Of a DNA stretch of 46,507 bases, positions 1-8,416 are shown piece by piece. Position 1 is the stretch's first letter, and every line of letters begins with the position of its first letter. Source of the DNA: Sulfurovum sp. (GTDB lineage: Bacteria > Campylobacterota > Campylobacteria > Campylobacterales > Sulfurovaceae); the NCBI RefSeq assembly GCF_015493435.1, contig NZ_WGDD01000003.1:1-46507 (forward strand). Direction: 5' to 3'. The notes under the pieces are model-generated. The model did not search any database. It was not told the origin of the DNA and saw only the letters and a program-made list of their open reading frames with translations. The position numbers were made by a program, and so were the translations under genes.

Positions 1-107
1 TCTGTGGGAATGTAGGTCGCTGCCACTTTGAGTTTATAACCTCCAATCCTTTTACTCTTAGTCATTTTTCTTTTTATCAGGCTATTTTTCTGCGCTTTAT
101 TTTTCAT
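1..107 (-). CDS. Start of an unidentified gene (runs off the window)
   Basis: An open frame enters from the left edge on the minus strand. In-frame ATG codons lie at 107 and 65, and I cannot tell which is used because neither has a strong ribosome-binding site. The visible 35 residues are very basic (Lys/Arg runs around a second Met, then KRIGGYKLKVAATYIPT). I do not recognise the family. It lies about 100 bp downstream of mutS7 on the same strand and could be co-transcribed with it. The product cannot be named from this fragment. Confidence 0.35.
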   Translation of the reverse strand, partial: MKNKAQKNSLIKRKMTKSKRIGGYKLKVAATYIPT

Positions 108-204
108 TATGTGCAAATCTCGAGGTGCTTACATCTTAGCGGCATATTGGGCGGGACTTTGATATATCTTTCTGTCTGTGGCACAAGCTACCTGCTACAA
201 ATAA

Positions 205-3135
205 TTATTCTTTCACCTCATAATGCAGTTTCAGTCCTTCCGAGGTCATTACGAATCCCGAGATGATGATCTTGCCTTCATGGACGAGTTTGTGGTGTTT
301 TTTGCAGAGTGGTATGAGGTTGTACTTATGGTTTTTATGAAAATGGTCTATCTGTCCGTCACGGTTCGCCTCTTTCTGTTCGGCGATGTGATGTACGTCT
401 TCCACATTGGCATCACATAATGCGCATTTACTAAGATAGAGTGCCTTGTTGTATTTGCTGCTTTTCTGCTTCTGCAGTTTTTTGATGTCGCTTCCTGAGC
501 GGTTCAGGTCCTCTCTGATCCTCTGGGCAGTCTGAAGGAAGTTTTTGTCCATATGCAGTGATTTGGCGAACTCTAGTCCGTAGAGACTGTCTCCTTGTTC
601 AAGCTGCAGTACTCTGTTGTAAATGAGTGTATCGTTGCTTTCGTCATACTTGATACCCAGGTGCAGGAAGATGAGATGATCGAGATGCTGCAGTTGTGGT
701 ATGTTTCCGAGTTGGTGCAGGTGTGTGGCAAAAATAAAGGTCGATTTCAGGGAGATCAGTTTGAGTATGGCGCTCGAGACAATGGCAAGGGCTGACTCTG
801 TCTCTGTCCCTTGGCTGATCTCGTCTCCCAGGATCAATGAACGCTCATCTGCCCGATTGAAGATATTCTTAAGTTCGAGCATTTCAATGGCAAAGGTAGA
901 AAGCCCTTTGTAGAGGTTGTCTTTGGAAACGATACGGGTGAAAAGTTTGTTGTAAAGTCCGAATCGCAGTTCTGCCGCCGGTACAAAGAAACCTGCCTGC
1001 GCCAGTACGATGGATAGACCGATACTTTTCATCAGAGAAGATTTTCCAGAGGAATTGATACCGTAGAGCAGTACGCCATAAACATCTTCCTCATCACTGG
1101 CATTGAGGGTTATATGATTATGTACCGGGTTATTATTTTCTCCGAGAAACATATCATTGGGCACATAGATGCCCCTTTCATCGTTAGCTTCTATGATGGG
1201 ATGGCGCAGTCCAATCGCTTCATAGAAGTTCCCCTCTTCGATGATGGGGCGGGAGAGGTTCATACTTTTGCTGCATTTGGCATTGGAAATTGCTACATCA
1301 ATGTTGGCAATGAAGGCAATAAGATTGTCGAGCAGCAGAGAAAAACGGTTTTCCAGCATATCGAGGCTTTCAAGGTAGCGTTGTTTGACAAGCGAGATTA
1401 ATTTGACCTGTGCTGTTTCGTAAGAACGTGTTATTTCTTCAAAAAGCGGTGCCTGTACCTTGACGGTATTTTTGAGATATTTGTATTGAAAGTCTTTAAA
1501 AAAATGGTGCTGGTTGTCAATAGTGACAAATGAATTTTTCAGCTCTTTTTCTATCAGTGTAAAACGGTTCTTTGTCAGATTTAGATAGTATCCTTCGCTT
1601 TCGAGATAGCTTACTGTTGCATATTTTGTATTGCCGCTGAAGAGTTTGTCTTTGTTGAACAGGGTTTCTACATGCGCGGCAACCCTATCCATTTTATCAA
1701 CCTCATATTGTTGCTTCTTGACAATAGTGTCAATAGTCGGGTAGATACCGCTTTTAAAGATGTTGTCATTGATCTGTTCGATACGGAAGCGGGCACAGAC
1801 ATTCAGCTCGAAGGTTTCTTCGAGTACGGTAAGCATTTCCCTGCTTTCATCGAGCAGTCTGCCGTCTATATCGAGTCCATTTTCTTTTGCGTCTTCAAGC
1901 AGTTTGAGGATCGACTCAAGTGACATGGCAATGTAAGTGAGTTCGACCGGATGGAGTTTTTGCAGTTTGATTCTCCGTGCGATACGCTCAAGATCGTAGA
2001 TCTGTTTGAGGTGGGTTTCGAAACGGTCGATGTTCGGGAGCAGTTTTTCTGTCAGGGCATAACGTTCCTCAAGAAGTTCTCTGTCACATATAGGATTGAG
2101 CAGTCTCTCCTTGAGCAAACGTTTTCCAAAAGCCGTGGAGGTTTTGTCTATGAGGTCAAGCAGCGTAATGTCTGCAGGGTCACGGGATATCACCGAGAGC
2201 TGTTCCATGGCATTATTTCCGATGTACATATATCGATTATTGCCAAGAAATTGCGGCCGGTTCATCTTTTCGATGATACTTTCATCGTGTTCTATGATAA
2301 AGTCTATGAGAATAGCCAGAGACTCGGTAGTGTAGGGATGGCGTTCAAGATCCAGATATTCTATGGCAGAAAGAAATGAGTTGATCTCGAAGATACGGGT
2401 AAAGAGTTCGTTTTGAAAACCAATCTTGAAACGTTTGGTGTTGATACTGTAGTGTATAGAAGAGAGTTCAAGATAATGGATGATCCACTCCCTGTCTATC
2501 TCTTTGTTTTCTATGGTGATGATTACTTCGGAAGTGATGTATGTCTGCAGCAGGTTGAAGGCTTCATCCAGTGCATAGGTTTTGTCATCGCGTGTCGAGT
2601 GAATTTCATTGCAGATGGTTTTTCCCGTGCTGACATCGATTGCAGCGTATCCCACAGAATAGATACCGGTATTCTGGTCGATGATCAAAGAGACAATATT
2701 GTTCTCATTGGGCTCGGAAAGATATTCGAAATTGGTACCCGGAGAGATAATATTGGCTACATAGCGTTTGACGTTGGGCATTTCCCCCTTCTGCTTTATC
2801 ACGATGATGGTGTATTTCTTGGTGGCAATGAGCCGTGAGAGGTAACGGTCAATCGATACTGCAGGCACCCCTGCAAGAAGAGGGTTCGAGAGAGAGTTCT
2901 CAAGTATGGCTTTGCTCTTACGGGTGAGCTGTATATTCAGCAGTTCGGCGATCTCTTTGGCTTTTCCGATCTTAAGGTCGTCGTTATTTACTTCATAGGT
3001 TTCAAAGAAAGTTCCGATCTCCATGAGCACAAGGGCATCCTTGCCGTACTTTTCTTCAAAGTAGCGCTGCAGATCAAAATAAACTTCTGTAAGAAGTTTA
3101 TTTTTCTGGGAAAGTATTTCTGCTGCTCTGTCCAC
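205..3135 (-). CDS. mutS7: MutS7-type DNA mismatch-repair ATPase with C-terminal HNH nuclease domain
   Basis: A 976-residue MutS family protein. Seen: near the N-terminus the segment GTFFETY keeps the Phe-x-Glu mismatch-reading motif (F43, E45). The C-terminal ATPase has a Walker A (GINSSGKSS, about residue 695), a Walker B (LILGDEIS, about 768) and the ATHLHQL switch. After the ATPase comes an extra tail with CALC, DVHHI, an Asn and [10 protein letters not shown] (about 905-945), the layout of an HNH endonuclease with zinc-binding cysteines. Known: MutS plus HNH is the MutS7 subfamily, described from Campylobacterota, giant viruses and octocoral mitochondria. The HNH is thought to nick DNA in cis, replacing the MutL/MutH step; that step is inference here. 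The start is GTG (3133-3135), preceded by an AGAGGG ribosome-binding site. Divergent from rpmI. Confidence 0.93.
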   Translation of the reverse strand: MDRAAEILSQKNKLLTEVYFDLQRYFEEKYGKDALVLMEIGTFFETYEVNNDDLKIGKAKEIAELLNIQLTRKSKAILENSLSNPLLAGVPAVSIDRYLSRLIATKKYTIIVIKQKGEMPNVKRYVANIISPGTNFEYLSEPNENNIVSLIIDQNTGIYSVGYAAIDVSTGKTICNEIHSTRDDKTYALDEAFNLLQTYITSEVIITIENKEIDREWIIHYLELSSIHYSINTKRFKIGFQNELFTRIFEINSFLSAIEYLDLERHPYTTESLAILIDFIIEHDESIIEKMNRPQFLGNNRYMYIGNNAMEQLSVISRDPADITLLDLIDKTSTAFGKRLLKERLLNPICDRELLEERYALTEKLLPNIDRFETHLKQIYDLERIARRIKLQKLHPVELTYIAMSLESILKLLEDAKENGLDIDGRLLDESREMLTVLEETFELNVCARFRIEQINDNIFKSGIYPTIDTIVKKQQYEVDKMDRVAAHVETLFNKDKLFSGNTKYATVSYLESEGYYLNLTKNRFTLIEKELKNSFVTIDNQHHFFKDFQYKYLKNTVKVQAPLFEEITRSYETAQVKLISLVKQRYLESLDMLENRFSLLLDNLIAFIANIDVAISNAKCSKSMNLSRPIIEEGNFYEAIGLRHPIIEANDERGIYVPNDMFLGENNNPVHNHITLNASDEEDVYGVLLYGINSSGKSSLMKSIGLSIVLAQAGFFVPAAELRFGLYNKLFTRIVSKDNLYKGLSTFAIEMLELKNIFNRADERSLILGDEISQGTETESALAIVSSAILKLISLKSTFIFATHLHQLGNIPQLQHLDHLIFLHLGIKYDESNDTLIYNRVLQLEQGDSLYGLEFAKSLHMDKNFLQTAQRIREDLNRSGSDIKKLQKQKSSKYNKALYLSKCALCDANVEDVHHIAEQKEANRDGQIDHFHKNHKYNLIPLCKKHHKLVHEGKIIISGFVMTSEGLKLHYEVKE

Positions 3136-3184
3136 GGATCGCCCTCTTGTTTAATAGCATAGATTTTATCATGAGGCGCGTTAA

Positions 3185-3210
3185 ATAAAGGTGAACCGCT
3201 TCACCTTTAT
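3185..3210. repeat. 11-bp perfect inverted repeat between mutS7 and rpmI
   Basis: ATAAAGGTGAA (3185-3195) and TTCACCTTTAT (3200-3210) are perfect reverse complements around a four-base CCGC loop. It lies between two divergent genes, about 50 bp upstream of the mutS7 start. It has the shape of an intrinsic terminator or a regulator site. There is no gene end on either side, so an operator or the remnant of a lost gene's terminator are both possible. Confidence 0.5.
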
Positions 3211-3312
3211 AGCGCCGGAACCGAAACGGTCGGAGCGAAGCGAAGCCGTGTAGGCAAAAGCGTTAAGCAAGCATGAACTGCTACGTTTTATAAATCTTTT
3301 AGATAATTTGGG

Positions 3313-3318
3313 TATAAT
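3313..3318 (+). promoter_or_regulatory. -10 box of the rpmI-rplT promoter
   Basis: TATAAT preceded by TTTGGG and T-rich tracts, 67 bp upstream of the L35 start. No recognisable -35 hexamer is present, as is usual for vegetative promoters of Campylobacterota. Confidence 0.6.
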
Positions 3319-3385
3319 ACTGTCCCATTTTATATCGATACAACCATGTTCTATTGAGATGAAAAATTCTAAAGGGAGTAAGCAT

Positions 3386-3577
3386 ATGCCAAAAATGAAA
3401 AGTGTAAAAGGCGCTGTAAAGCGTTTTAAAATAAAAAAAAGCGGCAAGATCAAAAGAGGGACTGCATATAGAAGTCACATTCTTACCAAAGTCGACGGCA
3501 AACACCACAGACAAATGAGAAGTTCCAAACATGTTGACGGCGCGGATGCTAAAAACATCAAAGAGATGATAAACTAA
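3386..3577 (+). CDS. rpmI: 50S ribosomal protein L35
   Basis: 63 residues beginning MPKMKSVKGAVKRF, the invariant L35 opening, and rich in Lys/Arg. L35 is a small protein of the large ribosomal subunit. I chose the ATG at 3386 over an upstream in-frame ATG because GGGAG lies just before it and the family begins exactly here. L20 follows 110 bp downstream in the same direction. infC and thrS are not upstream: the divergent neighbour is mutS7. In many bacteria infC-rpmI-rplT is one operon, and in Campylobacterota L35/L20 commonly stand apart. Confidence 0.97.
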   Translation: MPKMKSVKGAVKRFKIKKSGKIKRGTAYRSHILTKVDGKHHRQMRSSKHVDGADAKNIKEMIN

Positions 3578-3687
3578 GATATTCTTAGTGATTCAGTACG
3601 ATTTCCCCCGATCAGGGGCAAGTTCAAACAGAGAGAATGTTTGACACCGATTCTTAAGATTCTAAAAAGATAAGGTAAAGGAAAACC

Positions 3688-4044
3688 ATGAGAGTAAAAA
3701 CTGGTGTTGTAAGACACAGACGTCATAAAAAACTGTTAAAACAGGCAAGAGGGTTCTACAGCGGTAGAAGAAAACATTTCAGAAAAGCGAAAGAACAACT
3801 CGAGCGTTCACTCGTATATGCTTACAGAGATAGAAGACAGAAAAAAAGAGATTTCAGAAAACTCTGGATCGTTCGTATTAATGCGGCTGCAAGACTAAAT
3901 GACTTGAACTATTCAAGATTCATGCATGGTCTTAAATTGGCAAATATCGAGCTTGACAGAAAGATCCTTGCCGATATGGCAATGAACAACCCTGAAACAT
4001 TTACAAAAGTTGCAGATGCTTCAAAAGCTGCCTTGGCCAAATAA
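3688..4044 (+). CDS. rplT: 50S ribosomal protein L20
   Basis: 118 residues, the usual family length, beginning [20 protein letters not shown] with the conserved basic N-terminal extension and the later [12 protein letters not shown] and RFMHGLK segments. L20 binds 23S rRNA early in large-subunit assembly. It represses its own operon in several bacteria. The 110-base spacer from rpmI contains a small hairpin (CCCC-GATC-AGGGG type), but I cannot show an L20 control site there. A hairpin follows the stop codon. Confidence 0.98.
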   Translation: MRVKTGVVRHRRHKKLLKQARGFYSGRRKHFRKAKEQLERSLVYAYRDRRQKKRDFRKLWIVRINAAARLNDLNYSRFMHGLKLANIELDRKILADMAMNNPETFTKVADASKAALAK

Positions 4045-4063
4045 GCCACTGCGCTCTATCTTT

Positions 4064-4086
4064 TGAGGGGCCTTATTGTCCCCTCA
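4064..4086 (+). terminator. Probable terminator after rplT
   Basis: TGAGGGG (4064-4070) pairs with CCCCTCA (4080-4086) around a nine-base loop, followed by a short interrupted T run (CCCTTTTAAT). The convergent lipoprotein gene ends 42 bp further on. Confidence 0.6.
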
Positions 4087-4127
4087 TCCCTTTTAATCTT
4101 CCCTTCCTATTTTACGTCTTTTGTAGT

Positions 4128-4619
4128 TTATCTGGATTTTACGGATGTTCCGTTAAGTTCCTGGACGACATTTTCAAGTTCTTTGACGTACCCTTGCATT
4201 TTTTTACCCATAATGTCAAGAAAACTTTTGGTTTTGTTCAGATCGATGTTGATATGTGTCTGATTGATTTCTATTCCTGCCTCTGTTTCATCGATAGTTC
4301 CGTTCTCAAGTTCTTTGTTCATCTGTTCAACTTTCACCTTCATTTGTTTTGCAAGCCGCTGAAAATAGCTTTTGCTTTTATTCATGTCGATAATGATCTT
4401 TCCGTCAGATGTTTTCCGGAAACCCATTTGGGCTAACTTGCTTTGCTTTTCATTCTCAGCTTCTTGCTTTTTCTGGGCTTCTTCTTTTGCTTTCAGCTCT
4501 TTGAGCAGTGCTTTTCTTGCCTGCTGTGCCACTTTGGCATCATGCTCTTTCTGGCTCTCCTGGCATCCTGAGAAAAAAAACAGTGAAGCGAGTATGAGGG
4601 AAACAAACGTATATTTCAT
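4128..4619 (-). CDS. Putative lipoprotein with Lys/Glu-rich helix
   Basis: 163 residues. The N-terminus is a hydrophobic signal followed by FFSGC, a lipobox with Cys19, so the mature protein should be lipid-anchored in the periplasm or outer membrane. Residues about 25-65 are a charged Lys/Glu/Gln-rich stretch likely to form a coiled coil. Two later segments have a similar pattern (IIIDMNKSKSYFQRLAKQMK and INIDLNKTKSFLDIMGKKM), suggesting an internal duplication of a short helix-strand unit. I do not recognise the family. Convergent with rplT; the next gene upstream, on the same strand, encodes a Cys-rich peptide. Confidence 0.75.
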   Translation of the reverse strand: MKYTFVSLILASLFFFSGCQESQKEHDAKVAQQARKALLKELKAKEEAQKKQEAENEKQSKLAQMGFRKTSDGKIIIDMNKSKSYFQRLAKQMKVKVEQMNKELENGTIDETEAGIEINQTHINIDLNKTKSFLDIMGKKMQGYVKELENVVQELNGTSVKSR

Positions 4620-4741
4620 GACAATATCCTCCTATAAGTGTGGTAATAGAGAGATATTATACTGTTATTTGTGTAGGATATGTGAAGTATGGGACCTTTT
4701 CAACAGAAAAAATCCCATGGAGGAAGAATTGTTAGGAAAAA

Positions 4742-4993
4742 TTATTTTCCCCCGCCGCATTTCCCCTGACCGCATTTACCTGCAGCTTTTGGTTTTGCCG
4801 ATTTATTGGCATCCGCTTTCTTGTCCATACCTGCTTTGCCTGAATCACATTTTCCGCTCTGGCATTTACCTGCCTGGCATTTCATGGTTTTTGGGGCTTC
4901 TTTGGCTACGCCTCCACATTTGGCATTTGCCATCGTCAGGGAAAGAGCCATTGCCGCTGTAAGTATAAGTCCTGCTTTAAGTATTTGTTTCAT
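4742..4993 (-). CDS. Secreted Cys-rich GKC-repeat peptide, HvfA/BufA-like
   Basis: 83 residues: a signal peptide (cut near ANA, residue 24), then a low-complexity region with repeated Cys-x-x-GKC spacings (CQAGKC, CQSGKC, CGQGKCGGGK), eight cysteines in all. The ATG at 4993 was chosen over a longer frame because AAAGGA precedes it and a clean signal peptide starts there. Known: secreted peptides with repeated GKC(G) motifs next to DoxX proteins include the HvfA/bufferin class. Its cysteines are modified by MNIO (DUF692) enzymes and bind metal. Here DoxX is the upstream partner (19-bp gap), but no MNIO enzyme or DUF2063 partner is in view. Metal binding is inference. Confidence 0.7.
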   Translation of the reverse strand: MKQILKAGLILTAAMALSLTMANAKCGGVAKEAPKTMKCQAGKCQSGKCDSGKAGMDKKADANKSAKPKAAGKCGQGKCGGGK

Positions 4994-5012
4994 TGTATGT
5001 CCTTTAATTATA

Positions 5013-5450
5013 TTATTGCTCGTCACCGAATATGAGGTGATCCAAGCTGAGTTTTCCGGCTCCAAATGAAGCGAAGATAGAGAGAAAGAGCAGATAATAC
5101 AGAGGTATTTCAAAGCCATTGTCTCCTGCCGAGAATCCGTGTGCCAAATGTACGGTCGTTATCGCGACGATCATGACGACCATCAAAGGGATAGAAATGA
5201 GACGGGTAAAAAGGCCCAGTGTCAAGAGTATCACCCCCGAGAGTTCTGTCGTTGCTGCCATATAGGCATTCAGGGTAGGAAAAGGAATACCCATGGAGCC
5301 GAACCATGTTGCAATGGCTCCGATATCCGACCATTTCTGCATTGCCGGCTCATAGAACCCGTAAGCCACTGCCAGTCTTGCCAGAAAAAGCGAAAGACTC
5401 TGGCCGTGACTCAATATATTCTTTGCAAAGGGATAAATTGTTTTTAACAT
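5013..5450 (-). CDS. DoxX family membrane protein
   Basis: 145 residues with four hydrophobic segments. The pattern is that of DoxX/DoxD: an N-terminal LARLAVAYGFYEPAMQKW segment, a TTELSGVILLTLGLFTRL helix with the conserved Glu and Gly, and a Gly/His-bearing third helix. DoxX proteins sit in the inner membrane and are often linked to thiol or sulfur redox functions; the substrate is unknown here. AGGAGGTG precedes the ATG, a very strong ribosome-binding site. It is the middle gene of a three-gene minus-strand operon between two Cys-rich peptide genes (gaps of 28 and 19 bp), a layout like the HvfD position in hvf clusters. Confidence 0.85.
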   Translation of the reverse strand: MLKTIYPFAKNILSHGQSLSLFLARLAVAYGFYEPAMQKWSDIGAIATWFGSMGIPFPTLNAYMAATTELSGVILLTLGLFTRLISIPLMVVMIVAITTVHLAHGFSAGDNGFEIPLYYLLFLSIFASFGAGKLSLDHLIFGDEQ

Positions 5451-5478
5451 AGTTCACCTCCTGGGGCGGGTTCGTTCT

Positions 5479-5670
5479 TTAGCTGCCGCACTTTTTAGCG
5501 GCTGCTTTTGCATCACCGCATTTTTTTGCCATGGTTTTATCTGTTTTTTTGTCACCCTGGCATTTACCCGATTGGCATTTGCTGCCTACTGTAGCATCTT
5601 TGCTGTCAGTACAGCCTGTAAATGCAACAAGTGCCAATCCGACAAGTGACCCCAATAAGATCTTTTTCAT
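5479..5670 (-). CDS. Small Cys-rich lipoprotein
   Basis: 63 residues: a signal with lipobox FTGC (Cys20), then a short mature part with CQSGKC, KKCGD and KKCGS. It shares the Cys-x3-GKC spacing of the peptide at the other end of the operon but is lipid-anchored and shorter, so the two may be a tethered and a free version of one metal- or thiol-handling peptide. This is inference. It is first in the operon, with AAGGAGA before its ATG. An inverted repeat lies in its leader. Confidence 0.65.
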   Translation of the reverse strand: MKKILLGSLVGLALVAFTGCTDSKDATVGSKCQSGKCQGDKKTDKTMAKKCGDAKAAAKKCGS

Positions 5671-5688
5671 TGTGTCTCCTTTCGATTC

Positions 5689-5704
5689 GGATAGATAGCT
5701 ATCC
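5689..5704. promoter_or_regulatory. Inverted repeat in the leader of the Cys-rich/DoxX operon
   Basis: GGATAG (5689-5694) and CTATCC (5699-5704) around ATAG. It lies between the ribosome-binding site and a TATACT-like -10 (minus strand, about 5720). It could be an operator for a metal- or redox-sensing repressor or simply a leader hairpin. Confidence 0.35.
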
Positions 5705-5790
5705 TTTAGACAGTACGAAGTATAATCTTTTGTACGTGTAAGGTTTGTGTACTCTTCTACACTGTTGTTACACAGATATTTGGTATTATA

Positions 5791-6056
5791 TTACCGCACC
5801 AACTAAATACCCAAAGGTTTGAGAGATCGAGATGAGGTGAGATGTGCGTGAAAAAATCTGAAGAACTGGCCGTAGTCAATTCAAAGATTTTTTTGCGTGC
5901 AGGTTGCCTCATATCGTTCTCCCCGACGGGTGCAGCACTTTCGCCCATACTCTGCGTTAGATTTTTTTGAATTCGCTAAGGCGAGTCCTTCAAAATCTGC
6001 CTTGATTATGAACGAAATTGCAGCATCAAACTTTTGGGTATTTAGTCGGTGTGGTA
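5791..6056. repeat. 266-bp imperfect palindromic element
   Basis: The outer arms 5791-5821 and 6027-6056 are reverse complements over about 30 bp with a few transitions. Both carry ACTAAATACCCAAA on the 5' side and its complement on the 3' side. A second inner pair (about 5859-5886 and 5965-5992) matches over about 27 bp. The whole stretch could fold into one long hairpin, and no convincing gene lies within it. It resembles a miniature mobile element (MITE) or an old palindromic repeat. It ends about 35 bp upstream of the dehydrogenase small subunit and separates it from the divergent Cys-rich operon. Confidence 0.65.
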
Positions 6057-6091
6057 ATAGAAGCATGATAAACAACAGAAAGTGACATAAT

Positions 6092-6592
6092 ATGAAACGA
6101 AGAAGTTTTTTAATACTGGGGTCATTGATCGGACTCTCTTCTACTATAAAAGCAAAATCACCTGATAGTTTTGGGAAAAGTTTTAAAGAAGTGGAAGCAA
6201 CAATACGTGCAGTACAGGAACACATGTTCCCTTCTGGCACAGAATTGCCTTCCGCCAGAGAAATGAACGTAACAAAATTTCTTTTTGAAACGATATCTGA
6301 CAGAACATACGACAAGGATATACGGGCTTTCGTAATTGAGGGGGCAAAGGAACTGCAGGTAAGGGAAAAAGGAAGATTTGCTTCGATGAGTCCCAGGGAA
6401 AAAGAGAAGGCCTTGCGTCGCTACGAGGAAAGCAGCTACGGACAGAACTGGCTTTCACGCATACTGACACTTACAATGGAAGGTATGTTCGGGGATCCTG
6501 TCTACGGATCCAATGTAAAAGAATACGGCTGGAAAGCACTGCATGCCTTTGGCGGACAGCCAAGACCCAAAAACAGGTATATAGAATTATGA
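6092..6592 (+). CDS. Gluconate 2-dehydrogenase subunit 3-like protein
   Basis: 166 residues with an N-terminal MKRRSFLILGS signal of Tat-like type (twin Arg, hydrophobic run). The body has the small-subunit pattern: EVEATIRAVQEHMFPSG near residue 35, a YDKDIRAFV helix, and a C-terminal GMFGDPVYGSNVKEYGWKALH block. Known: this subunit accompanies a GMC-type FAD subunit in membrane-bound sugar or sugar-acid dehydrogenases and is needed for its export. The large subunit overlaps it by 4 bp (ATGA). The natural substrate in a chemolithotroph is unclear. Confidence 0.85.
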   Translation: MKRRSFLILGSLIGLSSTIKAKSPDSFGKSFKEVEATIRAVQEHMFPSGTELPSAREMNVTKFLFETISDRTYDKDIRAFVIEGAKELQVREKGRFASMSPREKEKALRRYEESSYGQNWLSRILTLTMEGMFGDPVYGSNVKEYGWKALHAFGGQPRPKNRYIEL

Positions 6593-8265
6593 ATGAAACA
6601 GTTTTCGATGTAGTCATTGTAGGCTCCGGTGCGAGCGGTGGGGCAGTGGCATATACACTTTGTAATGCCGGATATAAAGTGGCTGTTCTTGAAAAGGGCA
6701 GACTGATCAACAGAGAAGAGTTCTCCAAAGATGAGATCGCCTATGCACGAAGAGATATTGTGACTCCCAGCCTTTTCGACGAGTACCATACCATCGAAGA
6801 AAAAGTGGATGGTCAGTGGATCGCAACCCCTACCTATGAATCAGGTTGGAGTTTCTGGAACGGTAATATAGTAGGAGGTTCTTCCAATTTCATGAGTGGT
6901 ATGCTGCACCGTATGCACCCCGATGACTTCCGTCTGAAAAGCAAATATGGCGCGATCGATGGTGCCAATGTAGCGGACTGGCCAATTTCATATGAGGATC
7001 TTGAGCCTTATTATGCCAAAGCGGAAGAGATCATAGGTATCTCGGGCCACTTTGAAGCCCATCCTTTTGAGCCGCCGCGGAGCAGAAAAAACTTTACGCA
7101 GCCTCCGACAAAAGAAAATATGGTTGTCAAACTGCTTGACAAAAGCTGTCAATCATTGGGTGTTAAATCACTGGTGACCCCGCGTGCGGTTCTCTCCCGG
7201 GATAAAGGAGACCGGAATGCCTGTTACTACTCCAACTTCTGCGGCAGCTACGGGTGTTCTTCCGGTGCCAAGGGAAGTGCCAGAGAAGCATTGCTCAAAC
7301 CGGCTTTGGCTACCGGTAACCTGACCCTCATGAGCAACAGTTATGTCAAAAAACTGCATGCCGGAAAAAAAGACGAGGTGGAGTATGCCATCGTTATTGA
7401 TGCGATCACAGGGAAAGAGAAAAAGGTCCGGGGCAGGTTTTTTGTTGTTGCGGCACAGGCGCATGAAAGTGCCAGGCTGCTTCTCAATTCTGCCAACAGG
7501 CATCATCCTGACGGTCTTGCCAACAGCAGCGGCACACTGGGGAAGAACCTGATATTCTCTGCGGGTGGTTCAGGGCAGGGAGAACTGCATAAAGATGCGC
7601 TCAAGGAGATCAAGTTCGAGGAATTGATGCAGACGGGGCTTTTTGTCAACCGCTCTATTCTTGACTGGTATTTTATAGATCACTGGTGGGATGGAAAATT
7701 CAAAGGGGGGCTGGTAGAATTTATGTTCGAGCATCAGAATATTATTTCACGCGCCCGAAAGAACAATGAGGAAGAAGGAAAACTGGTCTGGGGCAAGGCA
7801 CTTGGTGAAAAACTTGTCAAGCGGTTTACTCTGCAGAAAAGTATCCGGTTCGAGATCTTTAATGACTGGTTGCCCAATGACAACTGTTTTGTCTCTTTGG
7901 ATCCGACATATAAAGACAAATATGGTATGCCTGTGGGCAAACTTCGTGTTGAGGGACACCCCCATGACTTGAAGGTGGGAAACTATATTTCCAAAAAATG
8001 TGTCAAAATCCTTGAAGAGATGGGAGCAAAGAACATTGATGCTTCTGTTTCGGCTGCTCCGCCTCAGAACCTGGTTGCCGGGGGCTGCCGGTTCGGTACA
8101 GACCCTTCTATATCCGTATTGAATGCCGAATGCCGTGCACATGATGTAAAGAATCTTTATGTTGCAGATGCCTCCTTCATGCCTACAGGAGGTTCTGTTC
8201 CCTATACCTGGACCATTTATGCCAATGCCTTCCGAGTGGCTGATCATATTCTTAAAGCATTATGA
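6589..8265 (+). CDS. GMC-family FAD oxidoreductase (gluconate dehydrogenase-like large subunit)
   Basis: 558 residues. The N-terminus has the FAD dinucleotide-binding loop VVIVGSGASGG followed by VLEKG. GGSSNFMSGM near residue 100 and the C-terminal block with GTDP, NLYVADASFMPTGG and PYTWTIYANA are typical of the GMC family flavoprotein of gluconate/2-ketogluconate/fructose dehydrogenases. It oxidises an alcohol group of a sugar or related compound and passes electrons to a carrier. The usual third partner, a multihaem cytochrome c subunit, is not adjacent: the next gene is a cell-wall hydrolase. No signal peptide is seen, so it is probably exported with the Tat-bearing small subunit. Confidence 0.9.
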   Translation: MNETVFDVVIVGSGASGGAVAYTLCNAGYKVAVLEKGRLINREEFSKDEIAYARRDIVTPSLFDEYHTIEEKVDGQWIATPTYESGWSFWNGNIVGGSSNFMSGMLHRMHPDDFRLKSKYGAIDGANVADWPISYEDLEPYYAKAEEIIGISGHFEAHPFEPPRSRKNFTQPPTKENMVVKLLDKSCQSLGVKSLVTPRAVLSRDKGDRNACYYSNFCGSYGCSSGAKGSAREALLKPALATGNLTLMSNSYVKKLHAGKKDEVEYAIVIDAITGKEKKVRGRFFVVAAQAHESARLLLNSANRHHPDGLANSSGTLGKNLIFSAGGSGQGELHKDALKEIKFEELMQTGLFVNRSILDWYFIDHWWDGKFKGGLVEFMFEHQNIISRARKNNEEEGKLVWGKALGEKLVKRFTLQKSIRFEIFNDWLPNDNCFVSLDPTYKDKYGMPVGKLRVEGHPHDLKVGNYISKKCVKILEEMGAKNIDASVSAAPPQNLVAGGCRFGTDPSISVLNAECRAHDVKNLYVADASFMPTGGSVPYTWTIYANAFRVADHILKAL

Positions 8266-8416
8266 TCATATTATAAAATAAACTATGATAATTTTATATT
8301 ATTTAAGTTCATTTTAAACCTGTGTTTATGATTCATTAATTAAATGCCGTTACAATTCGGGGTATATTTTTTAGTATTAAGCAAATGGATACTGAACTAT
8401 AAAAGAGGAGGATTTA

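Noticed and set aside
3578-3687. Possible L20-binding leader between rpmI and rplT
   Set aside because: Only a small hairpin is visible; nothing specific to known L20 leader structures can be shown from sequence alone.
5881-6315. 144-codon minus-strand frame across the palindrome and the start of the dehydrogenase small subunit
   Set aside because: It runs antisense to a well-supported gene and through an inverted repeat; no family resemblance.
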